From Actinobacteria bacterium HGW-Actinobacteria-7 (lineage in GTDB: Bacteria > Actinomycetota > Coriobacteriia > Anaerosomatales > PHET01), in contig PHET01000008.1 in NCBI GenBank assembly GCA_002841275.1, forward strand, positions 1-64,000: a stretch of 64,000 nucleotides of DNA, written 5' to 3'. Both the position numbers and the translations under genes were made by a program. The notes beneath the pieces were generated by a model. That model saw nothing but the letters and a program-made list of their open reading frames with translations, ran no database searches and was not told where the DNA came from. Shown piece by piece: positions 45,637 to 53,583 of the stretch (the first letter of the stretch is position 1; each line of letters begins with the position of its first letter).

Positions 45637-46056
45637 TCAGATGAAGTACATGGGCGCGCGAATCGCGTCGAGGGCTCTTTGGCGCGCCGCGATCTGCTCG
45701 AGAGTGACCTCTCCCAGGTACTCGTCGAGCACGTGCGCCGCCTGGAGCCAGATCTCGGCAGTTGCCTGGCCCCGCTGCCGGGGAACATCGAGTACGTCGC
45801 CCTGGATAGCCAGCACGACATCGCGGACCGTCAACCGGGCCGCCGGCAGCGCGAGCGCGCAACCGCCCGATGCACCTCGGCGACTCTTGACGATTCCCGC
45901 ACGAGAGAGCGACGTGACCTGCTGTTCGACGAACCGCTGTGGCAACAGCAGCCGTCTGGCGAGTTCGCCGGCAGGAACGTAGGTATCGGGGGGCCCTGAA
46001 GCCAGCAGCGTGAGCACGCGCAGCGCGTAGTCCACCCGCTGCGGAACTCGCATCAC
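45637..46056 (-). CDS. Rrf2-family regulator next to cysK
   Basis: This 139-aa protein has the Rrf2 winged helix (VDYALRVLTLLASG, ELARRLLLPQRFVEQQVTSLSRAGIVKSRRGASGGCAL). Only one cysteine lies in the effector region, so it lacks the three-Cys iron-sulfur site of IscR or NsrR. That fits the CymR group, which senses cysteine status through CysK. It overlaps cysK by 4 bases, so the pair is one transcript. Confidence 0.88.
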   Translation of the reverse strand: MMRVPQRVDYALRVLTLLASGPPDTYVPAGELARRLLLPQRFVEQQVTSLSRAGIVKSRRGASGGCALALPAARLTVRDVVLAIQGDVLDVPRQRGQATAEIWLQAAHVLDEYLGEVTLEQIAARQRALDAIRAPMYFI

Positions 46057-47024
46057 TGCTCGCCCACCCCTTCCCAGAGCGGAGTGGACAGGTAACGCTC
46101 GCCGGTGGAAGGCGCAACGGTCACGATCGCCTTGCCCTGCATCTCAGGAAGCGACGCGAGGCGCAGAGCGACATGCACGTTTCCGCCGCTCGAAATGCCG
46201 ACGAGCAGCCCTTCAACCGACGCCATCCGGCGAGCCATCGCAATCGCTTCGGGAGTGCTGACCTGCTCCACACTGTCCAGCACGGAGAGATCCAGCGTGT
46301 CCGGGATGAAGTTCGCACCAATCCCTTGGATCCCGTGAGCTGCCGGCGTCAGCCGCTCGCCTCGAAGCTTCTGTCCGATTATGGGCGACTCCTGCGGCTC
46401 CACCGCCACGATCAGGGCGCCTGCTCCCTGGTCCTTGAGATAGCGACCGACGCCCGAGATCGTGCCTCCCGTGCCCACGCCTGCGACAAACGCTCCGATC
46501 TTCGTCCGCTCGAGTGCCATGAGCACCTCAGGACCGGTCGTCTCGTAGTGGGACCGGGGGTTCGCCGGATTCTCGAACTGCCCGGGGATGAACGCGTGCG
46601 GTATCGTCTGCGCCAGTTCCCGCGCACGATCCACGGAGCCTTGCATGCCTTCGCCCCGCGGCGTCAGAACCAACTCCGCTCCGTACGCGGCGAGCAGCTT
46701 GCGGCGCTCGACCGACATGGACTCCGGCATGGTCAGAATCACCTTGTAGCCCCGCGCCGCGCCTATCATTGCGATCGCGATACCCGTGTTGCCCGAGGTG
46801 GGCTCTACGAGCACGGTCTTCCCGGGCTTGATGACCCCTCGTGCCTCGGCATCGTCTATCATGCCGCGACCGATGCGGTCTTTCACCGAACCGCCAGGGT
46901 TGCGTGCTTCAAGCTTGACCCACACGCGACCCGGCAGGTCACTGCCCAACCGGTCAAGAGGGACAAGCGGTGTGTGACCGATAGTGTCGGTTACCGTGTC
47001 GAAGCGATGAGCGAACGCGGACAT
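46053..47024 (-). CDS. cysK: Cysteine synthase (O-acetylserine sulfhydrylase)
   Basis: This PLP enzyme makes cysteine from O-acetylserine and sulfide. It has the PLP lysine motif NPGGSVKDRIGRGMI, EPTSGNTGIAIAMI, the glycine loop GVGTGGTISGVGRYL and a C-terminal GISSGG. ATG 47024 after AAGGAG gives 323 aa; the longer ORF-track start is unlikely. The Rrf2 regulator follows. Confidence 0.95.
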   Translation of the reverse strand: MSAFAHRFDTVTDTIGHTPLVPLDRLGSDLPGRVWVKLEARNPGGSVKDRIGRGMIDDAEARGVIKPGKTVLVEPTSGNTGIAIAMIGAARGYKVILTMPESMSVERRKLLAAYGAELVLTPRGEGMQGSVDRARELAQTIPHAFIPGQFENPANPRSHYETTGPEVLMALERTKIGAFVAGVGTGGTISGVGRYLKDQGAGALIVAVEPQESPIIGQKLRGERLTPAAHGIQGIGANFIPDTLDLSVLDSVEQVSTPEAIAMARRMASVEGLLVGISSGGNVHVALRLASLPEMQGKAIVTVAPSTGERYLSTPLWEGVGEQ

Positions 47025-47085
47025 GAGATCTCCTTTTCCGAGATGCACCTCAAGCCGACTATACCCCTCGGGTCAGACTGTATTC

Positions 47086-47102
47086 CGCACTACTATAGTG
47101 CG
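47086..47102. promoter_or_regulatory. Inverted repeat CGCACTA-CTA-TAGTGCG upstream of cysK
   Basis: This perfect 7-bp inverted repeat with a 3-base spacer lies about 62 bases upstream of the cysK start. A TATAGT hexamer lies between it and the gene. It is a plausible operator for the linked Rrf2 regulator; the match to a known Rrf2 site is not exact. Confidence 0.5.
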
Positions 47103-47237
47103 ATAGATGCGTATTGGATATCGCGTCCAGTGTCCACCAGCGTCCGCAGTGGTTGTTTCGGGCTTCTCGGCGGTGCACTGACCCCGGGCGCACTATCGGA
47201 TACTCTGATGTGGACGTTGGTTGGAGAGGGAGCGCGA

Positions 47238-47465
47238 ATGAGTCTGGTGTTGCAGGCATGGATCGCACTCGCGGTCGTGTTCACCGTGGGCGAGATACTC
47301 CGCCCGGGGCTGTTGCTCCTGCCATTCGGAATCGGCGCGGCCACGGCAGCCATCATCGAATACCGCGGTGGCGCGAACGGCTGGCAATGGCTCGCCTTCG
47401 TGGGAGTATCCAGCGTGGTTCTGGTGATCTCGCAACGAGTGCTAGCTGCTCGCAGACGACGCTAG
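47238..47465 (+). CDS. Short NfeD-like membrane protein without OB domain
   Basis: The 75-aa protein aligns by eye with the membrane part of the NfeD protein at 35950 ([46 protein letters not shown]) and stops where the OB-fold should begin, in a run of arginines. It starts at ATG 47238 after GGAGAGGGAG. It overlaps the end of the FTR-Rieske gene by 4 bases on the other strand. It may be a remnant or a free-standing membrane module. Confidence 0.72.
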   Translation: MSLVLQAWIALAVVFTVGEILRPGLLLLPFGIGAATAAIIEYRGGANGWQWLAFVGVSSVVLVISQRVLAARRRR

Positions 47466-48145
47466 CGAGCCCGGCCCAGGACCACTGAGACGAACACCAC
47501 GCCATCGCGAACGGCCGCGGGATACGTGCGGACGTCGGCGTTGGGGTGATCGGTGGTTCCCGAACGCACATCGTAGCGCCACCCGTGCCACGGGCAGACC
47601 AGCTCATACCCGTCCACGAAGCCGTCCGACAAGGGCGCGAAGGCGTGCCTACACAGGTTCGAAAGCGCGAACACCTCGTCGGCCACGCGCACCACGGCGA
47701 TGTCGCTCTTGCCGATCTTGACGTGCCGCGCGCTTCCTAGGGGTAGGTCCTCGAGCCGGCACACCGGCACGTCTACCTCCGCACCCGCCTCAGGTTCCTC
47801 AATCACGCCGATCAGCGCCGCGCCGTCCTCAATCCCCTCGAGGATGAACAGGCCGCACCAGCACTTGCCCAGCGCAGCGAACTGATCGGCGAAGAAGGGG
47901 ATGCACGGGCAGACGATCTTCAGGTCCTCTTTGGGATCTCCCGTACGGATTCGGCACGGACAGTAGATATCGCCGTCACGGTCGAGTATCTCGATCTCGC
48001 TGGCGAGCACCTCGTCGACGAACTCGGTCTCAGTATTGAACTTGTATCCCAGATGAGCGACGAACGGCCCCATGTGGTCCTTCAGGTCCTGAATCGTCGT
48101 GTCCTCACCGAACATGCGCCGCACGGGTCGCTGATCGCTCGACAT
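47462..48145 (-). CDS. Ferredoxin-thioredoxin reductase catalytic domain fused to a Rieske domain
   Basis: This 227-aa protein combines two iron-sulfur modules. The first has the six FTR cysteines as CPC (62, 64), CPC (79, 81) and CWC (95, 97). Spacing is CPC-x14-CPC-x13-CWC, against CPC-x16-CPC-x8-CHC in plant-type FTR. The second is a Rieske [2Fe-2S] site, C165-x-H167 and C184-x2-H187 (CRHAFAPL, CPWHGW). The FTR part reduces disulfides using electrons from ferredoxin; the Rieske part may deliver them. A glutaredoxin gene lies directly upstream in the same operon. Start ATG 48145. Confidence 0.85.
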   Translation of the reverse strand: MSSDQRPVRRMFGEDTTIQDLKDHMGPFVAHLGYKFNTETEFVDEVLASEIEILDRDGDIYCPCRIRTGDPKEDLKIVCPCIPFFADQFAALGKCWCGLFILEGIEDGAALIGVIEEPEAGAEVDVPVCRLEDLPLGSARHVKIGKSDIAVVRVADEVFALSNLCRHAFAPLSDGFVDGYELVCPWHGWRYDVRSGTTDHPNADVRTYPAAVRDGVVFVSVVLGRAR

Positions 48146-48155
48146 CACCGCCGCC

Positions 48156-48401
48156 CTACAGGCCCAGAATCTCGGCGAGTCTGGTCTTGTTGAAGCCGAC
48201 CACAACCTCGCCGTCAGCCACGATCACCGGAAAAGAAGTCCCTCCCGAGAGCTCTTTCACTGTGTCGATGGCCTGCTGCTTCTCTTCGCCCTCAAGCGTA
48301 TCGACCTCGATGTGGTCGTAGGTGATTCCGTGTTCATCGAGATAGCGCTTGGTCATGCGGCAGTACGGGCAGGTTGACAGAGCGTAGAGGCGGATGTTCA
48401 T
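48156..48401 (-). CDS. Glutaredoxin-like protein
   Basis: This 81-aa glutaredoxin-fold protein has a CPYC active site (LSTCPYCRMTKRYLDEHGI) and a GGTSFPVIV cis-Pro segment. ATG 48401 follows AAGGAG; the ORF-track start adds 47 unrelated residues. The FTR-Rieske gene follows 10 bases later and is the likely reductant, taking the place of glutathione. Confidence 0.93.
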   Translation of the reverse strand: MNIRLYALSTCPYCRMTKRYLDEHGITYDHIEVDTLEGEEKQQAIDTVKELSGGTSFPVIVADGEVVVGFNKTRLAEILGL

Positions 48402-48523
48402 GACGACTCCTTGTGAGGTCGCGGGGTTTGATGTGGGCGTCTGTTGGCTTGTATTCCCGAAATGGACCCGTCTGTGGCGCTGGAGGGAATGAAGAACTGA
48501 GACGAATCCAGAAAGGGTGACCC

Positions 48524-49792
48524 ATGTCAGACCTGATTGCACCCTGTCCGACCGATCAAGGCGCCACGCGACGCGTGATGATCGTTGGTGGCGGCTATGC
48601 CGGAACCACGCTCGCTGTGACGCTGGGCAAGGCGCTCAAGCGACGACCGCGCGACGGTGTCGAAGTCATACTCGTCGAGCGCAACCCGTGCCAGCAGGCA
48701 CTCTCGGAACTCGATCTCGTGGCCGTCGGCCCTGAGGCGCCCGAGTTCTGCGAGCTATGGCTACCGGCCGCCCTCAAGAAACTTCCTGTACGAACGTGCT
48801 TCAACCGAGTCAAGCACATGGACCCGCTTCAACGCACGGTCACGCTCGAGGGTGGGCACGTGACCGACTACTGGCGCCTTGTCGTCTGCACCGGCGCCGT
48901 GCCCAGCGTCCCCCCTGTACCCGGACTCTCCGAGCACGCGCTCACCATGTGGTCGGTAGAAGACGCCCAGGAGCTCCAGCGTCGCGTGAACGGCCAGCTG
49001 AAACTGGCCGCCCGCATGCCCTCGGCAGATCAGCGCCGGGATGCGCTGTCCATCACGGTATGCGGAGGAGGCGCCACCGGTGTCGAGATCGTGGGCACCA
49101 TCGGGCAGCTGCTGCCCAAACGTGCGGCTGAGATCGGCCTGGACGCATCCGACCTCCGGATAACACTGGTGGAGGGACGCGACGCGATCCTCTTCGACCT
49201 GCCCGAGGCGCAGAGGACCATCGCCCTTCGCCGGCTTCGCAAACTCGGTGTGGAGGTCGTCACCGGTTCGATGATCGCCAGGGTGTCGCACGACCACGTC
49301 ACGCTGGCCGACGGCAGGAACGTGCCCGCTTCTGTCTTGGTCTGGGCGGGCGGTGCGAAAGCCGATCCGCACGCAGCCGGATGGGGCTTCGAGATCGACC
49401 CGACGGGGCGCATCGTCACGAACCCGGACCTCAAGACCGCTGGGTTCGACGATGTCTACGCCTTGGGCGATGTCGCAGGCTTCCATGACCCCAAGACCCA
49501 GCGAATCGTCCCGATGCTCGCCCAGTTCGCGATCAAGCAGGGCGCGCAGGCAGCCAAGAACATCCTGGCCGAGATCGACGGGACGCCGACCCATGCGTGG
49601 CTGCCCCATCAGCTTGGCGAGTTCGTGAGTATTGGACCCAGCTGGGGCGTGGGCTGGGCAGGAGGTGTCCGGCTATCGGGCGTCGCCGCGATCCTGATGA
49701 AGCGGCTGACCTACGTGCTGTACTGGTGGCGGGTGGGCGGTTTCAAGCTCGCATTCGCCCGTGGACGCGAGATGCTGTCCATGCAGCGCTGA
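48524..49792 (+). CDS. ndh: Type II NADH:quinone oxidoreductase (NDH-2)
   Basis: This 422-aa flavoprotein has an N-terminal FAD motif (VMIVGGGYAGTTLAVTLG), an NADH motif (ITVCGGGATGVEIVGTIG) and the closing FAD motif (VYALGDVAGFHD). A C-terminal amphipathic membrane-binding part follows (VAAILMKRLTYVLYWWRVGGF). It oxidises NADH and reduces quinone without proton pumping. It is divergent from the glutaredoxin gene and convergent with the heme-rich operon. Other pyridine-nucleotide disulfide oxidoreductases are possible but less likely. Confidence 0.88.
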   Translation: MSDLIAPCPTDQGATRRVMIVGGGYAGTTLAVTLGKALKRRPRDGVEVILVERNPCQQALSELDLVAVGPEAPEFCELWLPAALKKLPVRTCFNRVKHMDPLQRTVTLEGGHVTDYWRLVVCTGAVPSVPPVPGLSEHALTMWSVEDAQELQRRVNGQLKLAARMPSADQRRDALSITVCGGGATGVEIVGTIGQLLPKRAAEIGLDASDLRITLVEGRDAILFDLPEAQRTIALRRLRKLGVEVVTGSMIARVSHDHVTLADGRNVPASVLVWAGGAKADPHAAGWGFEIDPTGRIVTNPDLKTAGFDDVYALGDVAGFHDPKTQRIVPMLAQFAIKQGAQAAKNILAEIDGTPTHAWLPHQLGEFVSIGPSWGVGWAGGVRLSGVAAILMKRLTYVLYWWRVGGFKLAFARGREMLSMQR

Positions 49793-49826
49793 AACCAGGA
49801 ACGAGGCGCGAACGGACCGAGCAGGG

Positions 49827-50807
49827 CTACTTCGACGAGCTGCCAACGTGGCACGCACTGCAATACAGCGGGCCGTGACACTGGAAGCAGAACCCCGCAC
49901 CCCGGGCCTTCACCTCGAGGAAATGTTGTTTGATCCAGCTGCCCTTCTTCGGGTCGTAGCTCTTGTGATGGCACATGCTGCACAGGTCAGGCTTCTCTCG
50001 GTGGCATTGTGCGCACACCGTCCTGTCCTTGCCAGCGGCCTTCGAGTGCCCGTTCTTCCCGTTGACCCACCCTGCGGGGTGCGGCATCTGCAGTCCGTGA
50101 CAGTCCGTGCAGAAGCTCTGCTTGTGGCACATGGTGCACTGCTGGCGGTCCGCCGTGCTGACTCGACCGTGGCTGAACGTCCACTGCTTGCTCCGGTGGG
50201 ACTCGGGACGCATGTTGAAATCAGCCGGGTGGCATGAACCACACTCGATCGAAGCCTTGGGGTAGTTCGGCGTCCCGTGGCACACGAAGCACTGAGCCAT
50301 GAACGAGAGTGACCGACCACGCAAAGGTTCCGGGTGCGCCGTTCGCAGATGGCAGGTGACGCAGTACTTGTTGGCCTTCGCATGCTCCGCGTGCCGGATG
50401 ATCACCTTGTCGCCGGACGTCACCTTGCGATCAGCGCTGTGGCACTGCAGACACACCGCGTTGGACATCGGAGCTGCACCGGTCTTGCGCCGGTCGATAG
50501 GACCCGTCTGATTGTTGGCAAGATGCGCCTGTACATCCCGACCCAGAAGCTTGCCTCTGGCGAAGAGGGTCTGCGGCGCCGAATACCACGCATGCTGCGG
50601 CTCGTGACAGGACACGCACTTGGTCTCTGCGTGGGCCGATACCTTCCATGCGGACGCCCTCAGCTCCATCTCGTGGCACGAACCGCAAAGAGCTGGTGAG
50701 GAAGTGACATACCCGGTAACGCCCACCAGTGCCGCAAGTGCGAGCGTGACCACGAGCGCGATGCGCACGCGCATATGAACAGCGTTCGATGCCGCCTCGT
50801 GGTCCAC
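49827..50807 (-). CDS. Dodecaheme c-type cytochrome with NapC/NirT-like N-terminus
   Basis: The 326-aa protein has one N-terminal membrane helix (IALVVTLALAALVGVTGY) and 12 CXXCH haem sites: CGSCH, CVSCH, CLQCH, CVTCH, CFVCH, CGSCH, CTMCH, CTDCH, CAQCH, CSMCH, CFQCH, CSACH. The first (ALCGSCHEMELRASAW, then SAHAETKCVSCHEP) resembles the quinol-oxidising NapC/NirT/NrfH head, in which a Met after the first CXXCH is a ligand. It is the last gene of the seven-gene operon and starts 8 bases after the previous stop (GTG 50807, AGGGAG). Confidence 0.9.
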   Translation of the reverse strand: MDHEAASNAVHMRVRIALVVTLALAALVGVTGYVTSSPALCGSCHEMELRASAWKVSAHAETKCVSCHEPQHAWYSAPQTLFARGKLLGRDVQAHLANNQTGPIDRRKTGAAPMSNAVCLQCHSADRKVTSGDKVIIRHAEHAKANKYCVTCHLRTAHPEPLRGRSLSFMAQCFVCHGTPNYPKASIECGSCHPADFNMRPESHRSKQWTFSHGRVSTADRQQCTMCHKQSFCTDCHGLQMPHPAGWVNGKNGHSKAAGKDRTVCAQCHREKPDLCSMCHHKSYDPKKGSWIKQHFLEVKARGAGFCFQCHGPLYCSACHVGSSSK

Positions 50808-50815
50808 GTCACTCC

Positions 50816-51751
50816 CTACGGTACGAGTCTCAGAGCAGGGTTGAAGTTCAGGCTAGGTACCTTCCCATGGCACCGAATGCAGAACGACGCCACATGGCAC
50901 GCTTCGCAGTTGCGGTGCTTCGCGACCTGCGCCGGGTGCTTCGCACGCCAATCACTGCCATGTGACGCAGGACGCTGCGCGTGGCAGTGCGAGCACCACT
51001 GATCGGTGGACCACTTGTGGCACTTGATGCACTCAGACAGGTCCTTCTGGTCCGCATGGACGACCAGCCAGTCGTCGGTGCGGTGGCTCAGCGGCTTCAC
51101 CTTGTTCGTGTGGCACGCCGAGCAGTCCTTCTTGGCGGTGCGCCCGTTGTGGCACCGCAGACAGCCAGCCATCGCCGGTGTGTGCTTGCCCTGCGGGTTG
51201 GTCCTATGAACCAGGAAGTTGTGGCACTGGACGCATCTCATCTTCAGCACCGTGACGTGCGCACGGTGAGGGATATTGAGATCGCCCGAGGGCGACACGG
51301 TGCGCAGGTCGATATGGCAACTGAGGCATGCCTGGTTCGTCGGCTTCTTGAACAGCGCCGGCTGCCTGGACGGCAGTACGGCTGAGAGATAGAACTCGCC
51401 CAGCATCGTAGCTGCGTACTTCGCCTGATCGAGCGGTTTGGGTGAAACGTGGCATCTGCGGCAGGGCACAGAGGCGTGAGCCGAGGTCGACCACGAATCG
51501 TAAGCGCCCCCGAGCCTCTCGTAGCGCTGAAGGAACTTGGGCTGTAGGGCGATATAGCCAGGGATGATGACGAAGAGTGCGACGAGCAACGTCACTACGC
51601 CCACGCGCGCAAGGACCCGTTTCCGACGGGAGGCGTCGTGCCCCTCGCGCTGCCGACCCCAAGGCCTGCGCCAAGACGTCTTCTGTGAGCTGTCTTCTGG
51701 CAACTTCCCTCCTCCGGACGGGCTGTGCGTGGATTCTGGCATCAGTGACAC
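50816..51751 (-). CDS. Nonaheme c-type cytochrome (paralogue group, third copy)
   Basis: This 311-aa membrane-anchored protein (helix VGVVTLLVALFVIIPGYIAL) has nine CXXCH sites: CRRCH, CLSCH, CVQCH, CLRCH, CSACH, CIKCH, CSHCH, CEACH, CIRCH. Its head (YDSWSTSAHASVPCRRCHV), NQACLSCH and IPHRAHVTVLKMRCVQCHN parts match the two cytochromes upstream, so the three are paralogues. It overlaps the previous gene by 10 bases. The N-terminal 45 residues are cytoplasmic and basic. Confidence 0.88.
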   Translation of the reverse strand: MSLMPESTHSPSGGGKLPEDSSQKTSWRRPWGRQREGHDASRRKRVLARVGVVTLLVALFVIIPGYIALQPKFLQRYERLGGAYDSWSTSAHASVPCRRCHVSPKPLDQAKYAATMLGEFYLSAVLPSRQPALFKKPTNQACLSCHIDLRTVSPSGDLNIPHRAHVTVLKMRCVQCHNFLVHRTNPQGKHTPAMAGCLRCHNGRTAKKDCSACHTNKVKPLSHRTDDWLVVHADQKDLSECIKCHKWSTDQWCSHCHAQRPASHGSDWRAKHPAQVAKHRNCEACHVASFCIRCHGKVPSLNFNPALRLVP

Positions 51752-52566
51752 GCCTTGCAGAACTTCTCGCCGCCATGACAGACGAGGCAGCCCTTGCCGT
51801 TCTTCAACGCGGGGAACTGGTGATCGTTTCTCCAGCCAGCCGTGTGCGACTTCGGACGCCGCTTATGACAGTCGTTGCAGTAGTCGGGTGTCCAGCCGTG
51901 GCACTTCCCGCAATCGATGGTCTGGCTCTTCTGGCTGTGGATCGCCAGCCAGTTGGGCTGCAGGTGATTGTCGGGAGCCTCTTTGCGTGTGTGGCACTTG
52001 GTGCACTGGTTGGTGGCCGTGACGCCGTCATGGCATGTCTTGAAGCACGTCGCCATCTCGGGACGGTTGAAGCCTTTGGCGTTCTCCGAATGTACGAGGT
52101 TCTTGTGACAGACGACGCAGTTGATGTGCAGGACCACGACGTGTGCGCGATGGGGTATGAGCAGGTCGCCATCGGGCGACACCAAGCGGTAGTTCGTGTG
52201 GCATTTCTGACACGCGCGCCTGCTGGGGGGCTTGAACAGATTGGTTCGTTTGGGTCCGCCCAGCAGCTGGGAGTAGAAGGCCGGAACCGACTGGATCGCG
52301 AATGAGGCGAATCCCTTGAAGCCTGGTTCCACGTGGCAGTCCACACAGCTCATGCGCGCATGTGTCGACGTACGCCAGTGGTCCACGCGCACGCGCAGGT
52401 CGGGGTAGCGGGCGTAGTACCCGGGCTGCAATGTCGAGAACATCGGCAGGACGAGCAGTCCGATCACCACGATCGCAATCGCGCTCACGATCAGCGAGCC
52501 ACGCCTTCTTCTCGGCGCGTCAGTGACAGCGTCGTCAGGAGGAAGCATCTCGTCATGCGCGTTCAC
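51742..52566 (-). CDS. Nonaheme c-type cytochrome with a CX3CH site (second paralogue)
   Basis: This 274-aa protein has an N-terminal helix (LIVSAIAIVVIGLLVLPMF), eight CXXCH sites and one CFKTCH (CX3CH), giving nine haems. The last site (FCKACH) is at the very end of the protein, directly before the stop. The opening YPDLRVRVDHWRTSTHARMS and NINC/INCVVCHKNLVH-type parts mirror the paralogue downstream. Start and stop codons abut the neighbours. Confidence 0.87.
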   Translation of the reverse strand: MNAHDEMLPPDDAVTDAPRRRRGSLIVSAIAIVVIGLLVLPMFSTLQPGYYARYPDLRVRVDHWRTSTHARMSCVDCHVEPGFKGFASFAIQSVPAFYSQLLGGPKRTNLFKPPSRRACQKCHTNYRLVSPDGDLLIPHRAHVVVLHINCVVCHKNLVHSENAKGFNRPEMATCFKTCHDGVTATNQCTKCHTRKEAPDNHLQPNWLAIHSQKSQTIDCGKCHGWTPDYCNDCHKRRPKSHTAGWRNDHQFPALKNGKGCLVCHGGEKFCKACH

Positions 52567-53583
52567 CTAGCGCATCTCCTTGAACGCGTCGTGGCACTCG
52601 GTGCACCACGGCTTCTTGTGGCAGGTGAGACAGCGCCGCTCGTCCTTCGCGACCTTCTTGTGCACGCCGGTCCAGGTCTTCTTCGATCCATGGAAGGCGG
52701 GGCGGCGAGCATGGCAGTCCCGACACTCCCCTTCCGAGACGTGACACTTCAGGCACTTGGATGGATCCTTGAGCGCCTCGGTGCCGTGCTGCTGAATCCA
52801 CGTCGGCTTGACGTGCAGGACCTCGATGGCCTCAAGTCCGGTCTTGGTCGCGAGCCCAGTGAACACAGGCCGCTTTCCGGTCGTGTGACAGAGCCTGCAC
52901 TGTGCAGCTTCGTGACACGACTCGAAGCAGGCATTGGCCCCTATCTTCTGCACGACGGTCCGATGCTCGACCGTCCACACAGGACCGCCCTTGCGCAGCG
53001 AGTGGTGACACGTCGAACACTCCGCGGTGGTCTTGGTGCCAACGTGGCAGCCAAAGGCAACACACACGCCGCTGAAGGGCATGTCCTTGTGCTTCTCTTG
53101 GTAGACCTCCTCGTGTGCAGCCCACTTGTGGCACGTCACACACTCTCGGGTCTCGCTTGCGACACGCAGGTGCGCGGGGTGCGGAACCGTCGCCGTCTTC
53201 GTGCTGTCCATACTCCAGTCGGTCCGGTGGCAGGCAAGACAAGCTTCCTTGCCGGGCTTGCTGAACTTGACGAAGACGGGCGCCTTCTCCTTCTTGGGCA
53301 GGTTCGCGTAGAAGTCGGCAGCCAGCGCGAGGCCCCCGACAAGAGAACCACGCGGGTCGACATGGCACTCACCGCAGGCGATACCCGTGTGAGCGGACGC
53401 TTGGAGGCTGTCGTAGCTCCGGGTGAGGTCGTGATAGCCGGAGAAGAACGACGGCCTGAGCGACCCGATGACCATCGGCAGCACGATCAACACGACAACA
53501 ATTGTGACCACGCCGACAACGTTCAACCCCACTGTGCGTGTCATGCCCGCCCAACGCTTGCGCTCGGTGGATCCGGTTGTCAC
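52567..53583 (-). CDS. Undecaheme c-type cytochrome with CX4CH and CX3CH sites (first paralogue)
   Basis: The 338-aa protein has one N-terminal helix (VVGVVTIVVVLIVLPMVIG). It carries nine CXXCH sites plus CVAFGCH (CX4CH) and CFESCH (CX3CH), so 11 haems are predicted. The head (SLQASAHTGIACGECHVDP) and spacing match the two nonaheme genes that follow. It overlaps NrfD by 4 bases. CX4CH sites are known in tetrahaem cytochrome c3 and need a tolerant lyase; whether both odd sites hold haem needs testing. Confidence 0.87.
   Translation of the reverse strand: MTTGSTERKRWAGMTRTVGLNVVGVVTIVVVLIVLPMVIGSLRPSFFSGYHDLTRSYDSLQASAHTGIACGECHVDPRGSLVGGLALAADFYANLPKKEKAPVFVKFSKPGKEACLACHRTDWSMDSTKTATVPHPAHLRVASETRECVTCHKWAAHEEVYQEKHKDMPFSGVCVAFGCHVGTKTTAECSTCHHSLRKGGPVWTVEHRTVVQKIGANACFESCHEAAQCRLCHTTGKRPVFTGLATKTGLEAIEVLHVKPTWIQQHGTEALKDPSKCLKCHVSEGECRDCHARRPAFHGSKKTWTGVHKKVAKDERRCLTCHKKPWCTECHDAFKEMR

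Noticed and set aside
46173-47237. 5' part of the 430-aa ORF 46173..47465
   Set aside because: It is antisense to cysK and has no ribosome site; only the last 75 codons form a plausible gene.
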